DNA of 64,000 bases from Flavobacterium antarcticum DSM 19726 (GCF_000419685.1 NZ_ATTM01000002.1:1-64000), one strand, 5' to 3'. Shown: positions 1 through 7,441, numbered from the stretch's first letter. Notes: generated by a model from the sequence alone, not told the origin. Numbers and translations are program-made.

Positions 1-292
1 TGTTTTAGACTCATATAAAGTAACACGTAGCATGAGTAGAACAGGGAATTGCTGGGATAATGCAGTAGCTGAAAGTTTCTTTAAATCCTTTAAAACAGAA
101 TTAATCTATGGCAATAAACTGATTTCAAAGGAACAAATGAAACTGCAAGTTTTTGAATATATCGAAATCTGGTACAATCAAAAAAGAAGACATTCAGCTT
201 TGAAATATATGACAATAAAGGAATTTAACAAACAATCAAATAATTACAAAAATGTCGCTTAACTTAAACTCCACTTTTTATTTGCATATCCA
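1..292 (+). mobile_element. Right end of an IS3-family insertion sequence
   Basis: The 3' end of the transposase gene is followed by about 30 bases that look like an IS3-type terminus, ending ...TTTGCATATCCA. IS3-family elements end in CA. Immediately after this point the sequence turns into the coding sequence of an unrelated conserved protein in mid-domain, which places the insertion junction at about 292. The exact boundary is inferred, since the left inverted repeat and target duplication lie outside the window. Confidence 0.65.
2..262 (+). CDS. IS3-family transposase OrfB, C-terminal part (cut by window edge)
   Basis: The frame is open from the first bases of the window to the stop, so this is the 3' end of a longer gene. 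The residues SMSRTGNCWDNAVAESFF followed by a run ending YNQKRRHSAL are the conserved end of the rve/DDE integrase core of IS3-family (IS150-type) OrfB, including the catalytic Glu of AESFF. The product would catalyse cut-and-paste or copy-out transposition in the cytoplasm together with the upstream OrfA product, which lies outside the window. The nearest ATG (position 32) is internal and not the real start. Family assignment is firm; whether the element is intact cannot be seen. Confidence 0.9.
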   Translation, partial: VLDSYKVTRSMSRTGNCWDNAVAESFFKSFKTELIYGNKLISKEQMKLQVFEYIEIWYNQKRRHSALKYMTIKEFNKQSNNYKNVA

Positions 293-698
293 GTTTGGCG
301 ATATTCCGCAAAGTGCATTGACGCACGATGATCGCACTGTTTTAAACTTATTCGAGCGAAGTACTTCGCGTACTCCTGCAGCTGTACCTACTACGTTTCC
401 GGTAGGGCAATTGAATGGCAATGTCCGTTTAGAGCACACCATTTCATTTACGGATGAAGATGGCAAACACGGAAAACCGGGGGGAGTGAGGGGCTGTCAA
501 ATTTGGTGCAAACAGGGCGAGCCTGTTCTTTCGGTCAAAGAATTGCTGTTCTTGGCTACCGATACTGTTTCGCCTTATTTAAACAAGTTTGATGTATCTG
601 ATGTTGGCAAAACGATTCATTACTGGCTTCGCTGGGAAAATTCCCGTGGCGAAACAGGTCCGTGGAGTACGGTTATATCCGGCACTGTTGCTGGGTAA
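252..698 (+). pseudogene. 3' remnant of a conserved hypothetical gene interrupted by the IS
   Basis: The open frame begins inside the insertion sequence: about the first 13 codons are IS end sequence. The rest, from about 293, matches the C-terminal two thirds of a roughly 200-aa bacterial hypothetical family recognisable by its ending. Here that ending reads GKTIHYWLRWENSRGETGPW, a fibronectin-like strand pattern. The N-terminal helical part is missing, so the ancestral gene was cut by the transposon. Base composition is visibly richer in G+C than the surrounding genes, suggesting a different origin. Any product would be a chimera without the normal start; function of the intact family is unknown. 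Confidence 0.75.
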
Positions 699-741
699 TG
701 TTTGGTGAAAACTCTTATATACATGGAATGCTTAAAATTAG

Positions 742-778
742 AAAGCCTTAATTTCTTTGTGAAATTAGGGCTTTTTTT
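742..778 (+). terminator. Rho-independent terminator after the interrupted gene
   Basis: A stem beginning AAAGCCTTAATTTC pairs with GAAATTAGGGCTTT across a 5-base loop and is followed by a T run. It is the natural terminator of the interrupted gene. Confidence 0.8.
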
Positions 779-867
779 ATGTTGCGTTTTTGTGAAGGAT
801 GGATTATTGTTGGTTGGAAGTGGGGAGGGGGCTTAAATATGCGCTAGGATCCGTTAGCTCCAGTTTT

Positions 868-1494
868 TTATTTTCCGTCTCTATCATTTATTCCTTTTAC
901 CTTGTCGGCGGGTAGTCCATTATAAATTCCACTTACTTTTTTAGGTAAAGAAATCATATATTCAATTATAATGTTCACCAAGTCAAAAAGTTGACTAACT
1001 GTCGTGGGATTGTCTGTATCAATTTGTCCTGGATGAACAGCGTCATTGCCTGTCACTCGTACTATGTCAAGTGATTGTTGGACAATAATTGGTAGTCCTT
1101 TCTTAACAAGATTACCAATATCAGTATTAATGTTTTTTCCATCTTCTCCAAGTTCTTTACATAAAACTTGGATTGATAAGCGTAATAGAGCAGCCGCACC
1201 TCTTGGTGATTTAGAGCTTATAGCTGAAGCTTCAATGTATAGTCGCAATACTGATTCTGGCATTTCAGGATTAGGAAATGGTGCATTCCCAGAATCAGGA
1301 AAATACATTTTGTCAGTAATCCAAACTGTACTTTTATTGCAATGCTGACAAGTGCCAATTTTTAAAGGGTTTTGTTCTTTTTCAGCATAATTATTCGCAT
1401 CAAAACTACGATGCCACCAATCTTGTTTTGCAATTGCACCACAGTTAGGACAGGTAAAAGATTTTGCGTAAACATTGGGTTGTATATATTTCAT
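868..1494 (-). CDS. DUF4145 domain protein with N-terminal zinc ribbon
   Basis: The 208-aa product has two CxxC knuckles, C15/C18 and C49/C52, forming a probable zinc ribbon. A helical region from about residue 80 to 185 follows, with the DUF4145 hallmark RVTGNDAVHPGQ (R146, N150, H154). DUF4145 proteins are soluble, of unknown biochemical role, and often found near restriction or other defence genes. The R...GN...H arrangement is reminiscent of HEPN-type helical bundles, but the Arg-His spacing is longer than in the classical HEPN RNase motif, so RNase activity is not claimed. It starts 10 bases after the stop of the DUF6602 gene on the same strand, so the two are almost certainly co-transcribed. 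Confidence 0.8.
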   Translation of the reverse strand: MKYIQPNVYAKSFTCPNCGAIAKQDWWHRSFDANNYAEKEQNPLKIGTCQHCNKSTVWITDKMYFPDSGNAPFPNPEMPESVLRLYIEASAISSKSPRGAAALLRLSIQVLCKELGEDGKNINTDIGNLVKKGLPIIVQQSLDIVRVTGNDAVHPGQIDTDNPTTVSQLFDLVNIIIEYMISLPKKVSGIYNGLPADKVKGINDRDGK

Positions 1495-1504
1495 TTTGTC
1501 TTAT

Positions 1505-2251
1505 TTAAAATCTTTTTCTAACTTCAATCGACTTGTCAATGGGGAACCACAAATTGCTGTTTTCAATAACTGACGTTCCACTTATCCAATCCATTAAGTT
1601 TGAGATAAAAAATGAAAAGGAAAGTTCATTTATTTCGTATAAATAATGTGGTTGGTTACCATCTGTAAATTCGTGCTCCCAAAATTTATAAAACCAATTT
1701 TGATTGAGGGAAATATGATTAACACTAAATAATTGACGATTTTCACCTAACTCGTCCCAAGGATCTTTTATTTGTTTTGAGATTGTATCAACACTATTCA
1801 CTGTTGATTCATAGGAAAAAATTCCATTGAATAATGGTTTTGATTTGTCTACTCTTGCATCAAAAATGAATTTACCATTTTCATTTGCTTTTTTAACAAC
1901 ATTGCCCAATCCTTGATTAGTTGCATTCGCCTTAACTTCAATAATTCCCAAAACTGAATCAGCAGTTAAAATAACAAAGTCATTATCTTTGAACAGAACA
2001 GGATATGACGTATCATAAATTATTAAATCAATTTGTTTTGAAGGTTCGTGGCTACCTCTTTGTCGCGTTTGTCTTACAATAAATCCACTCCCGATTTTAA
2101 ATTTTTCGGGAAGAAACCTTTGAATCATGGTTTTTATCACAGCTTCCTGATGTCGTCCATCTTCTCCCCAATGACTTACCAAGTTTCTTACTCTGTCTTT
2201 AATAGCGAGCAACTCCTTTGCTGTTGATTTATGAAATTCAATTGTATCCAT
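1505..2251 (-). CDS. DUF6602 protein, PD-(D/E)XK nuclease-like
   Basis: The 248-aa product opens with the DUF6602 signature HWGEDGRHQEAV (residues 27-38) and then SKQIDLIIYD with D75 and VLGIIEVKA with E105 and K107. The D...ExK spacing around hydrophobic strands is the pattern of PD-(D/E)XK nuclease folds, as seen in restriction-type enzymes. The C-terminal half is less conserved. The gene is first in a two-gene unit with the DUF4145 gene and sits beside an IS scar. The fold is inferred from the motif; catalytic activity, substrate and biological role are unknown. A defence or nucleic-acid processing role is plausible from context only. Confidence 0.75.
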   Translation of the reverse strand: MDTIEFHKSTAKELLAIKDRVRNLVSHWGEDGRHQEAVIKTMIQRFLPEKFKIGSGFIVRQTRQRGSHEPSKQIDLIIYDTSYPVLFKDNDFVILTADSVLGIIEVKANATNQGLGNVVKKANENGKFIFDARVDKSKPLFNGIFSYESTVNSVDTISKQIKDPWDELGENRQLFSVNHISLNQNWFYKFWEHEFTDGNQPHYLYEINELSFSFFISNLMDWISGTSVIENSNLWFPIDKSIEVRKRF

Positions 2252-2288
2252 TATAGTTGTTTTAAAATTAGTGCTTATTTACTTATAT

Positions 2289-2305
2289 ACGAAACAAACT
2301 TTTGC
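2289..2305. repeat. 17-bp inverted repeat, left copy
   Basis: ACGAAACAAACTTTTGC here is the exact reverse complement of 2859-2875. The pair flanks the small lipoprotein gene. Confidence 0.8.
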
Positions 2306-2345
2306 AAAGCCAACATCTAAATGTATTTGAGAAAGTTCGTATCCC

Positions 2346-2372
2346 TTTATTTCATTTTCAAATATATACAAA
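2346..2372 (-). promoter_or_regulatory. Candidate promoter of the DUF6602/DUF4145 unit (direct-repeat copy 1)
   Basis: Read on the minus strand this 27-bp segment contains TATATTTG (plus-strand 2359-2366), an exact match to the Bacteroidetes -7 consensus TAnnTTTG. The same 27 bases occur identically at 2876-2902 upstream of the next gene. No convincing -33 element is seen. Confidence 0.5.
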
Positions 2373-2446
2373 ACCTTTTAAGATTTATTAGTATACACGA
2401 GCGACAAGCTAGCACGAGGTGAATTAAAAGCGGCTCTGTTATATTC

Positions 2447-2821
2447 CTATTCTTTCCACCTGGGAGGACAAACACCAATATGTCCTTTCAGACCGTCTTT
2501 AATTTTCCACGCAATTCCAATAATTGATTCATCTTTAAATTGTTCATATATAGTATCATCAACTAAATTTTGAGGTTCGATAGGCATTCTATTAATTATG
2601 AAATAACCTATATCACCATTTTTAAAATTAAAAGAGAAACCATGAGAAATTAATGGAGGCTCTTGAATTGAATGTAAATCGTTAGCATTTAATTCAAATT
2701 TAGAAACGCAAACAGATAATTTTTGACCTAAATTAATTTTTTTTAAATCTGACGCATTTTTTTCACAACTAAACAAAATAGATGCTAAAAAAATGTAGAT
2801 ATAAGTTTTGTAAGTTTTCAT
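2447..2821 (-). CDS. Small lipoprotein of unknown function
   Basis: The 124-aa product starts with a lipoprotein signal: positively charged MKTYKTYIYIF, a hydrophobic core and a lipobox ILFSC with the lipidated Cys at about residue 19. The mature part is small and mixed in character, with a conserved-looking IIGIAWKIKDG segment and an ending CPPRW. I recognise no family. Location is inferred to be periplasmic or outer-membrane anchored. The gene stands alone between two copies of a shared promoter-like repeat and is probably accessory. Confidence 0.65.
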   Translation of the reverse strand: MKTYKTYIYIFLASILFSCEKNASDLKKINLGQKLSVCVSKFELNANDLHSIQEPPLISHGFSFNFKNGDIGYFIINRMPIEPQNLVDDTIYEQFKDESIIGIAWKIKDGLKGHIGVCPPRWKE

Positions 2822-2858
2822 TTGGAATAGGTTTCCTTTATCGATTTTCGATGTAGAG

Positions 2859-2875
2859 GCAAAAGTTTGTTTCGT
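2859..2875. repeat. 17-bp inverted repeat, right copy
   Basis: This copy is the exact reverse complement of 2289-2305. It directly abuts the second copy of the 27-bp direct repeat. Confidence 0.8.
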
Positions 2876-2902
2876 TTTATTTCATTTTCAAATATATACA
2901 AA
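2876..2902 (-). promoter_or_regulatory. Candidate promoter of the small lipoprotein gene (direct-repeat copy 2)
   Basis: The minus strand carries TATATTTG (plus-strand 2889-2896), a perfect TAnnTTTG -7 box, about 70 bases before the lipoprotein ATG. It is identical over 27 bp to the element at 2346-2372. Confidence 0.55.
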
Positions 2903-3030
2903 TCTCTTTAACATTTTATAAAGCAATACTATAAATGTTAAAATATAAGTTAATTGCTACATCAATGTACGTACAATATATCCCCACAAACTTTAAGAAA
3001 CTTTTAAAAAAACCATCTTTACTTTAGGAG

Positions 3031-3038
3031 TACTTTTG
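3031..3038 (+). promoter_or_regulatory. -7 promoter box just before the MFS gene
   Basis: TACTTTTG matches TAnnTTTG and lies only 4 bases before the ATG at 3043. Transcription would start at or next to the start codon, implying a leaderless or near-leaderless mRNA. Confidence 0.5.
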
Positions 3039-3042
3039 CAAA

Positions 3043-4242
3043 ATGAATTTATCACAGTCGAAAGTCTTATTTATGGCAGTTGCAACGGGAATTATTGTTG
3101 CCAACTTGTATTACTGTCAGCCGTTAATCGTGCTTATTGCAAGCGAATTTAATGTTCCCGAAACGGAAGCGGGAACGATTACGTACTTAACGCAAGCCGG
3201 TTATGCCATCGGATTGTTTTTCATGGTGCCGCTTGGCGATAAAATAGAACGTAAAAAACAGATATTAGTCACCACGTTTGCTTCGGTTTTGGCTTTAATT
3301 CTTGCTGCTGTTTCTAAGAGTTTTCTAGTCTTAGAAATTGCTTCCTTATTAATAGGTATTACATCCATTGTTCCGCAACTCATTTTGCCTTTAGCAGCTT
3401 CGTTGACCGCTCCGGAACGAAGAGGAAAAGTAATTGGGACGATCATGAGCGGATTGCTTGTGGGAATTTTACTATCGCGAACCTTAAGCGGTTTTGTAGG
3501 CGAATGGTGGGGTTGGCGTTCCATGTTCTGGATTGCAGCGGGATTTTGCTTGATTTTGTTTTTTGTAATTAGAAATCAATTTCCAGTCAATAAACCTACG
3601 TTTGAAGGTTCGTATGGACAGTTAATACAGTCGCTTTTTAGTTTGATAAAAACACAACCACTTCTTCGGGAAGCTACCTTAATCAATGTATTTAGTTTTG
3701 CGCAATTTGGAGTGTTCTGGACTACGATGGTTTTGCTTTTATCCGAAGCGCCGTTTAATTTCAACAGTGCAACCATTGGTTTATTTGGAATCGTTGGTGC
3801 TTCAGGAGCATTGGCAGCGCCACTTGTGGGGAAAATTGGCGACAAAGGAAGTTCAAGAATAGTTATTGGTTACGGGATTTTATTAATGTTGTTAAGCTTT
3901 ATCGTATTCTACTTTTCGGCAGAAAGTATCGTTGGAATTGTCATCGGAATTATATTGATTGACATCGGTTTGCAAGCCATTCACATTTCAAATCAAACGC
4001 GTGTCTATTCGATTTTACCAGAAGCACGAAATAGAATGAACACCGTTTTTATGTCCTTTAGTTTTTTTGGAACTGCTTTAGGATCGGCATTTGGACTTTT
4101 ATTGTGGAAAATAGGAGCGTGGGAAGCGGTAAGTTTAGGCGGAATTGCACTTGTTGCCTTGGCATTTGCTGTTTATGGATTTACTTATACATCAAAACGA
4201 AAACGACAAAACGACCTTCAGAATTCAGAAATTAATTTGTAA
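3043..4242 (+). CDS. MFS family efflux transporter
   Basis: The 399-aa protein has about 12 hydrophobic segments and the loop 2-3 MFS signature, here PLGDKIERKKQI. The N-terminus (ANLYYCQPLIVLIA) and the TQAGYAIGLFF segment match the YnfM/YgaY-like subgroup of drug/metabolite:H+ antiporters. It is expected in the inner membrane, exporting an unidentified small molecule using the proton gradient. The gene lies alone on the plus strand behind its own promoter. A strong -7 box for the next gene overlaps its stop codon. Substrate cannot be deduced from the sequence. Confidence 0.85.
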   Translation: MNLSQSKVLFMAVATGIIVANLYYCQPLIVLIASEFNVPETEAGTITYLTQAGYAIGLFFMVPLGDKIERKKQILVTTFASVLALILAAVSKSFLVLEIASLLIGITSIVPQLILPLAASLTAPERRGKVIGTIMSGLLVGILLSRTLSGFVGEWWGWRSMFWIAAGFCLILFFVIRNQFPVNKPTFEGSYGQLIQSLFSLIKTQPLLREATLINVFSFAQFGVFWTTMVLLLSEAPFNFNSATIGLFGIVGASGALAAPLVGKIGDKGSSRIVIGYGILLMLLSFIVFYFSAESIVGIVIGIILIDIGLQAIHISNQTRVYSILPEARNRMNTVFMSFSFFGTALGSAFGLLLWKIGAWEAVSLGGIALVALAFAVYGFTYTSKRKRQNDLQNSEINL

Positions 4243-4247
4243 ATTTG
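4240..4247 (+). promoter_or_regulatory. -7 promoter box for the peptidyl-prolyl isomerase gene
   Basis: TAAATTTG fits TAnnTTTG, overlaps the stop codon of the MFS gene, and leaves a leader of about 20 bases before the ATG at 4271. Confidence 0.45.
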
Positions 4248-4270
4248 CCCTTTAACAAAAAACATACACT

Positions 4271-5203
4271 ATGGAAAACGGAATATATGCTAAATTTAAT
4301 ACGCCAAAAGGTTCAATTTTAGTAAAATTAACGCACGATTTGACGCCGGGAACGGTGGGTAATTTCGTTGCTTTGGCAGAAGGAAATTTAGAAAACACAG
4401 CACGCAAACAAGGAGAGCCATTTTACAATGGATTAAAATTTCACCGTGTAATTCCAGATTTTATGATTCAAGGTGGTTGTCCACAAGGTCAAGGAACTGG
4501 AAATCCGGGTTATAAATTTGACGATGAATTTCATCCTTCTTTGAAACACGACAGACCGGGAGTTTTAGCGATGGCTAATTCAGGACCTGGAACAAACGGT
4601 TCTCAATTTTACATCACGCACATTCCTACGGATTGGTTGGACAACAAACATACTGTTTTCGGACATGTAGTGGAAGGTCAAGATACAGTGGATACTGTTG
4701 CTCAAGGTGATATTTTAGAATCTGTTGAAATTATCAGAGTAGGTGAGGAAGCTCAAAAATGGAATGCTGTTGAAGCGTTTAGAGTTTTTGAAGGTTCAAG
4801 AGCGAAAAGAGAAGCGGCGGAACGTGAAGCGGGAGAATCTGCAATGGAAGCAATTGCGGCAGGTTTTGAAAAAACAGCAAGCGGTTTACGCTATAAAATG
4901 ATTAACAAAGGAACGGGTAAAAGAGCAGAAGCGGGCAAAACAGTTTCGGTACATTACACTGGTCAATTACCTGACGGTAAAGTATTTGATTCTTCGTATC
5001 CAAGAAAAAAACCAATTGAATTTCCTCTAGGAAAAGGACATGTAATTGCAGGTTGGGACGAAGGTATCGCATTGTTAAGCGTTGGTGACAAAGCTCGTTT
5101 TGCAATTCCATCTCATTTAGCATACGGTTCTGCAGGAGCTGGTGGAGCAATTCCTCCAAATGCGAACTTGATTTTTGACGTAGAGTTGATGGATGTGAAA
5201 TAA
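4271..5203 (+). CDS. Dual-family peptidyl-prolyl isomerase (cyclophilin-FKBP fusion)
   Basis: The 310-aa protein joins two unrelated prolyl isomerase families. Residues about 1-165 are a cyclophilin (KFHRVIPDFMIQGG with the catalytic Arg, GTNGSQFYIT, the WLDNKHTVFG loop). Residues about 205-310 are an FKBP (VHYTGQLPDGKVFDSS, GKGHVIAGWDEG, HLAYGSAG). A charged, probably helical linker rich in Ala, Glu and Arg connects them. All main active-site residues of both domains appear present. Such cyclophilin-FKBP proteins (CFBP) are known from Flavobacterium. There is no signal peptide, so it should act in the cytoplasm on proline-limited folding. It is a single gene followed by its own terminator. 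Confidence 0.95.
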   Translation: MENGIYAKFNTPKGSILVKLTHDLTPGTVGNFVALAEGNLENTARKQGEPFYNGLKFHRVIPDFMIQGGCPQGQGTGNPGYKFDDEFHPSLKHDRPGVLAMANSGPGTNGSQFYITHIPTDWLDNKHTVFGHVVEGQDTVDTVAQGDILESVEIIRVGEEAQKWNAVEAFRVFEGSRAKREAAEREAGESAMEAIAAGFEKTASGLRYKMINKGTGKRAEAGKTVSVHYTGQLPDGKVFDSSYPRKKPIEFPLGKGHVIAGWDEGIALLSVGDKARFAIPSHLAYGSAGAGGAIPPNANLIFDVELMDVK

Positions 5204-5263
5204 TTATAAATTATGAGTTATGAATGGTATTTGATATTATCTAAACTCAAATTTTTAAAATAC

Positions 5264-5303
5264 AAATCCCATTGCAATTTTGCATTGGGATTTTTGTTTT
5301 TTG
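5264..5303 (+). terminator. Terminator after the isomerase gene
   Basis: AAATCCCATTGCA pairs with TGCATTGGGATTT (one mismatch) and is followed by a T-rich run. The next promoter box (TAGATTTG, 5304-5311) starts right after it. Confidence 0.75.
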
Positions 5304-5336
5304 TAGATTTGCTGTACTTTTAAAATACATTACAAA

Positions 5337-5867
5337 ATGCGATTTCTTTATCTGTTTTTATTTCTAGGATTCTTTTCTGCCAATGCCCAACAACATTGTG
5401 GTTATGACTTTTCGTCGTTCTTAGTTTTGCATATTCACGAAGATGGAAAGCCAGAAAACATTCCGAATTTGAAAGTGACTTTGATTGACTTTTTTGGTAA
5501 CGAGTTGGTGAATACTGGAAATAAATACAGTTGGACCCATCGCAGTGAAGTAATGACTTTCTACGAAAATTATAAAATTGACAGTAAAGGAAATAAATTA
5601 ACGGATGATGCAACGGAAGAAAAGGTACGTTGGTTTTTTCCTTTTGCAAAAGCGACGTACATCATTTCTATCACAAATGAATTTCCTATTGAAGGCATAC
5701 GTGCGAAAATTGAAGATGTTTCTGAAAAGCCTACTTTTCAAACGCAGCTGATTAATTTATATCCATTTAATATGTACGTTTTGTGTACGACTCAAGCTGA
5801 AAAAGCACAGCAATTTGGTGCGAGAGTGAATAAGCCGGTTAATGTGGTTATGAAAAGGAGAGAGTGA
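5337..5867 (+). CDS. Secreted protein of unknown function
   Basis: The 176-aa product begins with a clear Sec signal peptide (MRFLYLFLFLGFFSANAQQ, cleavage after ANA). The mature part contains a beta-rich stretch (IPNLKVTLIDFFGNELVN) resembling a carboxypeptidase-regulatory or SusC-plug-like surface domain, but the match is weak. It ends VNVVMKRRE. The -7 box TAGATTTG lies 25 bases upstream. The protein is expected in the periplasm or on the cell surface. No family is recognised with confidence. Confidence 0.7.
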   Translation: MRFLYLFLFLGFFSANAQQHCGYDFSSFLVLHIHEDGKPENIPNLKVTLIDFFGNELVNTGNKYSWTHRSEVMTFYENYKIDSKGNKLTDDATEEKVRWFFPFAKATYIISITNEFPIEGIRAKIEDVSEKPTFQTQLINLYPFNMYVLCTTQAEKAQQFGARVNKPVNVVMKRRE

Positions 5868-5873
5868 GGGTTT

Positions 5874-5917
5874 TACACAGATTTCACAAATTTTCACAAA
5901 TTTAATTTGAAAAAAGT
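5874..5917. repeat. Dispersed intergenic repeat (CACAGATTTCACAAATTT type)
   Basis: An AT-rich ladder of CACAGATTTCACAAATTTTC units stands between convergent genes. Related sequence occurs at 49433-49570 and 54275-54394 in this window. Confidence 0.5.
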
Positions 5918-5975
5918 AGAAATACAGACAATAAAATTATTTGTATAATAAAGCTAAAATCATCTCGCTTGTTTA

Positions 5976-6353
5976 TTACTTGATTTCATCGTAATAATGG
6001 TTATCTATTCTTTCTCCATTTGGCAATATAATATCATCATTAAAATAATAATCTGCAACTATTACTAATATTAAAGATATGCTTATATAAATGATGGGTA
6101 GTAAACTAATAAAAATCCAAAACATTTTAATGTAAATTTTTTCATTTTTGATTTGCACAATAAATAGTGAATTTATAATTCCTAAAACAAAAGACGATAG
6201 CCAAAATAAATAAACTGTGCTAATTCCTATTAAATAAATATATCTAAGATTAGAAGCTCTGTAGCTTTTTGTAATGTAAGATAGAAGTAATGCAATAATT
6301 GGTAGACAAAAAATTATTAATGCTGTTTTTTTATATTTACTTAGTTTCAGCAT
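5976..6353 (-). CDS. Small membrane protein of unknown function
   Basis: The 125-aa product has four likely membrane helices (about residues 10-28, 38-62, 75-100 and part of the segment before YYFNDD) with short charged loops and a polar C-terminal tail rich in Asp, Asn and Tyr. No family is recognised. It ends in a low-complexity hydrophilic tail, DNHYYDEIK. It is read on the minus strand after the thioredoxin-like gene with a gap of about 36 bases, so the two may be co-transcribed. Confidence 0.6.
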   Translation of the reverse strand: MLKLSKYKKTALIIFCLPIIALLLSYITKSYRASNLRYIYLIGISTVYLFWLSSFVLGIINSLFIVQIKNEKIYIKMFWIFISLLPIIYISISLILVIVADYYFNDDIILPNGERIDNHYYDEIK

Positions 6354-6389
6354 TGTAAATTAATTTTAAAAAATAATGAATATTAATTC

Positions 6390-6944
6390 CTACTTCCACT
6401 TGATATTACAACCCATACTTGGTTTTTGCAACAGGGCTAAGCTTCTGTTGTAAATCAAGCTGTCAATGGCACTTCTCAAATCACTTCCGCCGGTTGAAAT
6501 ACCGTTTCCGGGACGAGAGTCGTCTAATTGTCCTCTATAAAACAACCTGTCTTGCGCGTCGAACAAAAAGAAATCTGGCGTGCAAGTGGCGTCAAAAGCT
6601 TTAGCTACTTCTTGGGTTTCGTCGTATAAGTAGGGAAATTCCATTTTATGGTGAAAAGCAAATTCGGTCATCATTTCGGGTCCATCTTGCGGATATTTCA
6701 CTGCATCGTTACTTGAAATAGCGATAATTCCAATTCCTTGAACGCGGTAGTCATTCGCAATCATCACAATTTCCTCAATCGCGTGAATCACGTACGGACA
6801 ATGGTTGCAAATGAAAACGACTAAAGTTCCTTTGCTTCCTTTTAATTCGTCGTACGAATAATGGTAATTAGAATTGGTGTCTTCTAATCTGAAAGAAGGA
6901 GCGACCGTTCCAAGAGGTAACATGCTAGAAGGAGTTTGAGCCAT
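6390..6944 (-). CDS. Thioredoxin-family (AhpC/TSA-like) protein
   Basis: The 184-aa protein has the thioredoxin-like peroxiredoxin layout. It contains APSFRLEDTNSN near the N-terminus, then LVVFICNHCPYV with a CxxC-type pair (CNHC) where the redox site sits, then the cis-Pro region TCTPDFFLFD. There is no signal peptide, so it should be cytoplasmic. This subgroup is usually annotated as thioredoxin family or redoxin-domain protein of unknown partner. The most conserved part, GQLDDSRPGNG, is typical of the family. It is divergent from csaA with a 70-base intergenic region. Confidence 0.85.
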   Translation of the reverse strand: MAQTPSSMLPLGTVAPSFRLEDTNSNYHYSYDELKGSKGTLVVFICNHCPYVIHAIEEIVMIANDYRVQGIGIIAISSNDAVKYPQDGPEMMTEFAFHHKMEFPYLYDETQEVAKAFDATCTPDFFLFDAQDRLFYRGQLDDSRPGNGISTGGSDLRSAIDSLIYNRSLALLQKPSMGCNIKWK

Positions 6945-6994
6945 TGTGAAATTAATTTGAAGCTAAATGTACTAAAAAAATACGGTTCAAATTG

Positions 6995-7002
6995 TATATT
7001 TG
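6995..7002 (+). promoter_or_regulatory. -7 promoter box of csaA
   Basis: TATATTTG, a perfect TAnnTTTG, lies 22 bases before the preferred ATG at 7025. Confidence 0.5.
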
Positions 7003-7024
7003 GATTACTTAACGAATGTTTGCT

Positions 7025-7372
7025 ATGGAAAAAAAGAATGATATCAGTTGGCTTGATTTTGAAAAAATAGATTTACGAGTCGGGACTATTTTAGAAGTAA
7101 ATGATTTTCCCGAAGCACGAAAACCAGCGTATCAATTGCATATTGATTTCGGAACTGAAATTGGAATTTTAAAGACTTCTGCTCAAATTACGAAGCGTTA
7201 CTCAAAAGAAGAATTAGTGCAACGGCAAATTGTGGCAATCATAAATTTTCCAAAGAAGCAGATTGGGAAGTTTATGAGTGAATGTTTGGTTTTGGGAGCT
7301 GTTGGAGCAGAAGGCGATGTAGTTTTATTAAATGCAGATATCAAAGTAGAAAACGGAACTGCTATTGCATAA
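7025..7372 (+). CDS. csaA: CsaA-type tRNA-binding domain protein
   Basis: The protein is a single OB-fold tRNA-binding domain of about 115 residues, the normal size of CsaA. The motifs FEKIDLRVGTI near the N-terminus, KPAYQLHIDFG, and the final EGDVVLLN loop are diagnostic. CsaA is a dimeric cytoplasmic protein first linked to secretion chaperoning in Bacillus and structurally related to the tRNA-binding domains of methionyl-tRNA synthetases. The precise function is unsettled. I prefer the second ATG (7025, MEKKNDISW) because the family does not have the extra MFA. Start at 7016 remains possible. Confidence 0.9.
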   Translation: MEKKNDISWLDFEKIDLRVGTILEVNDFPEARKPAYQLHIDFGTEIGILKTSAQITKRYSKEELVQRQIVAIINFPKKQIGKFMSECLVLGAVGAEGDVVLLNADIKVENGTAIA

Positions 7373-7375
7373 AAA

Positions 7376-7417
7376 AAGTCTGAAAATCATATGACTTTCA
7401 GACTAATTAATGGTTTT
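7376..7417. terminator. Terminator between csaA and the DUF3276 gene
   Basis: AGTCTGAAA pairs with TTTCAGACT with A and T runs on both sides. It can serve both convergent genes. Confidence 0.75.
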
Positions 7418-7441
7418 TTTGGTTTGGTTGTATGCTATAAT

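Noticed and set aside
723..836. A 37-codon frame between the IS scar and the DUF4145 gene
   Set aside because: It runs through a strong terminator hairpin and has no recognisable protein features.
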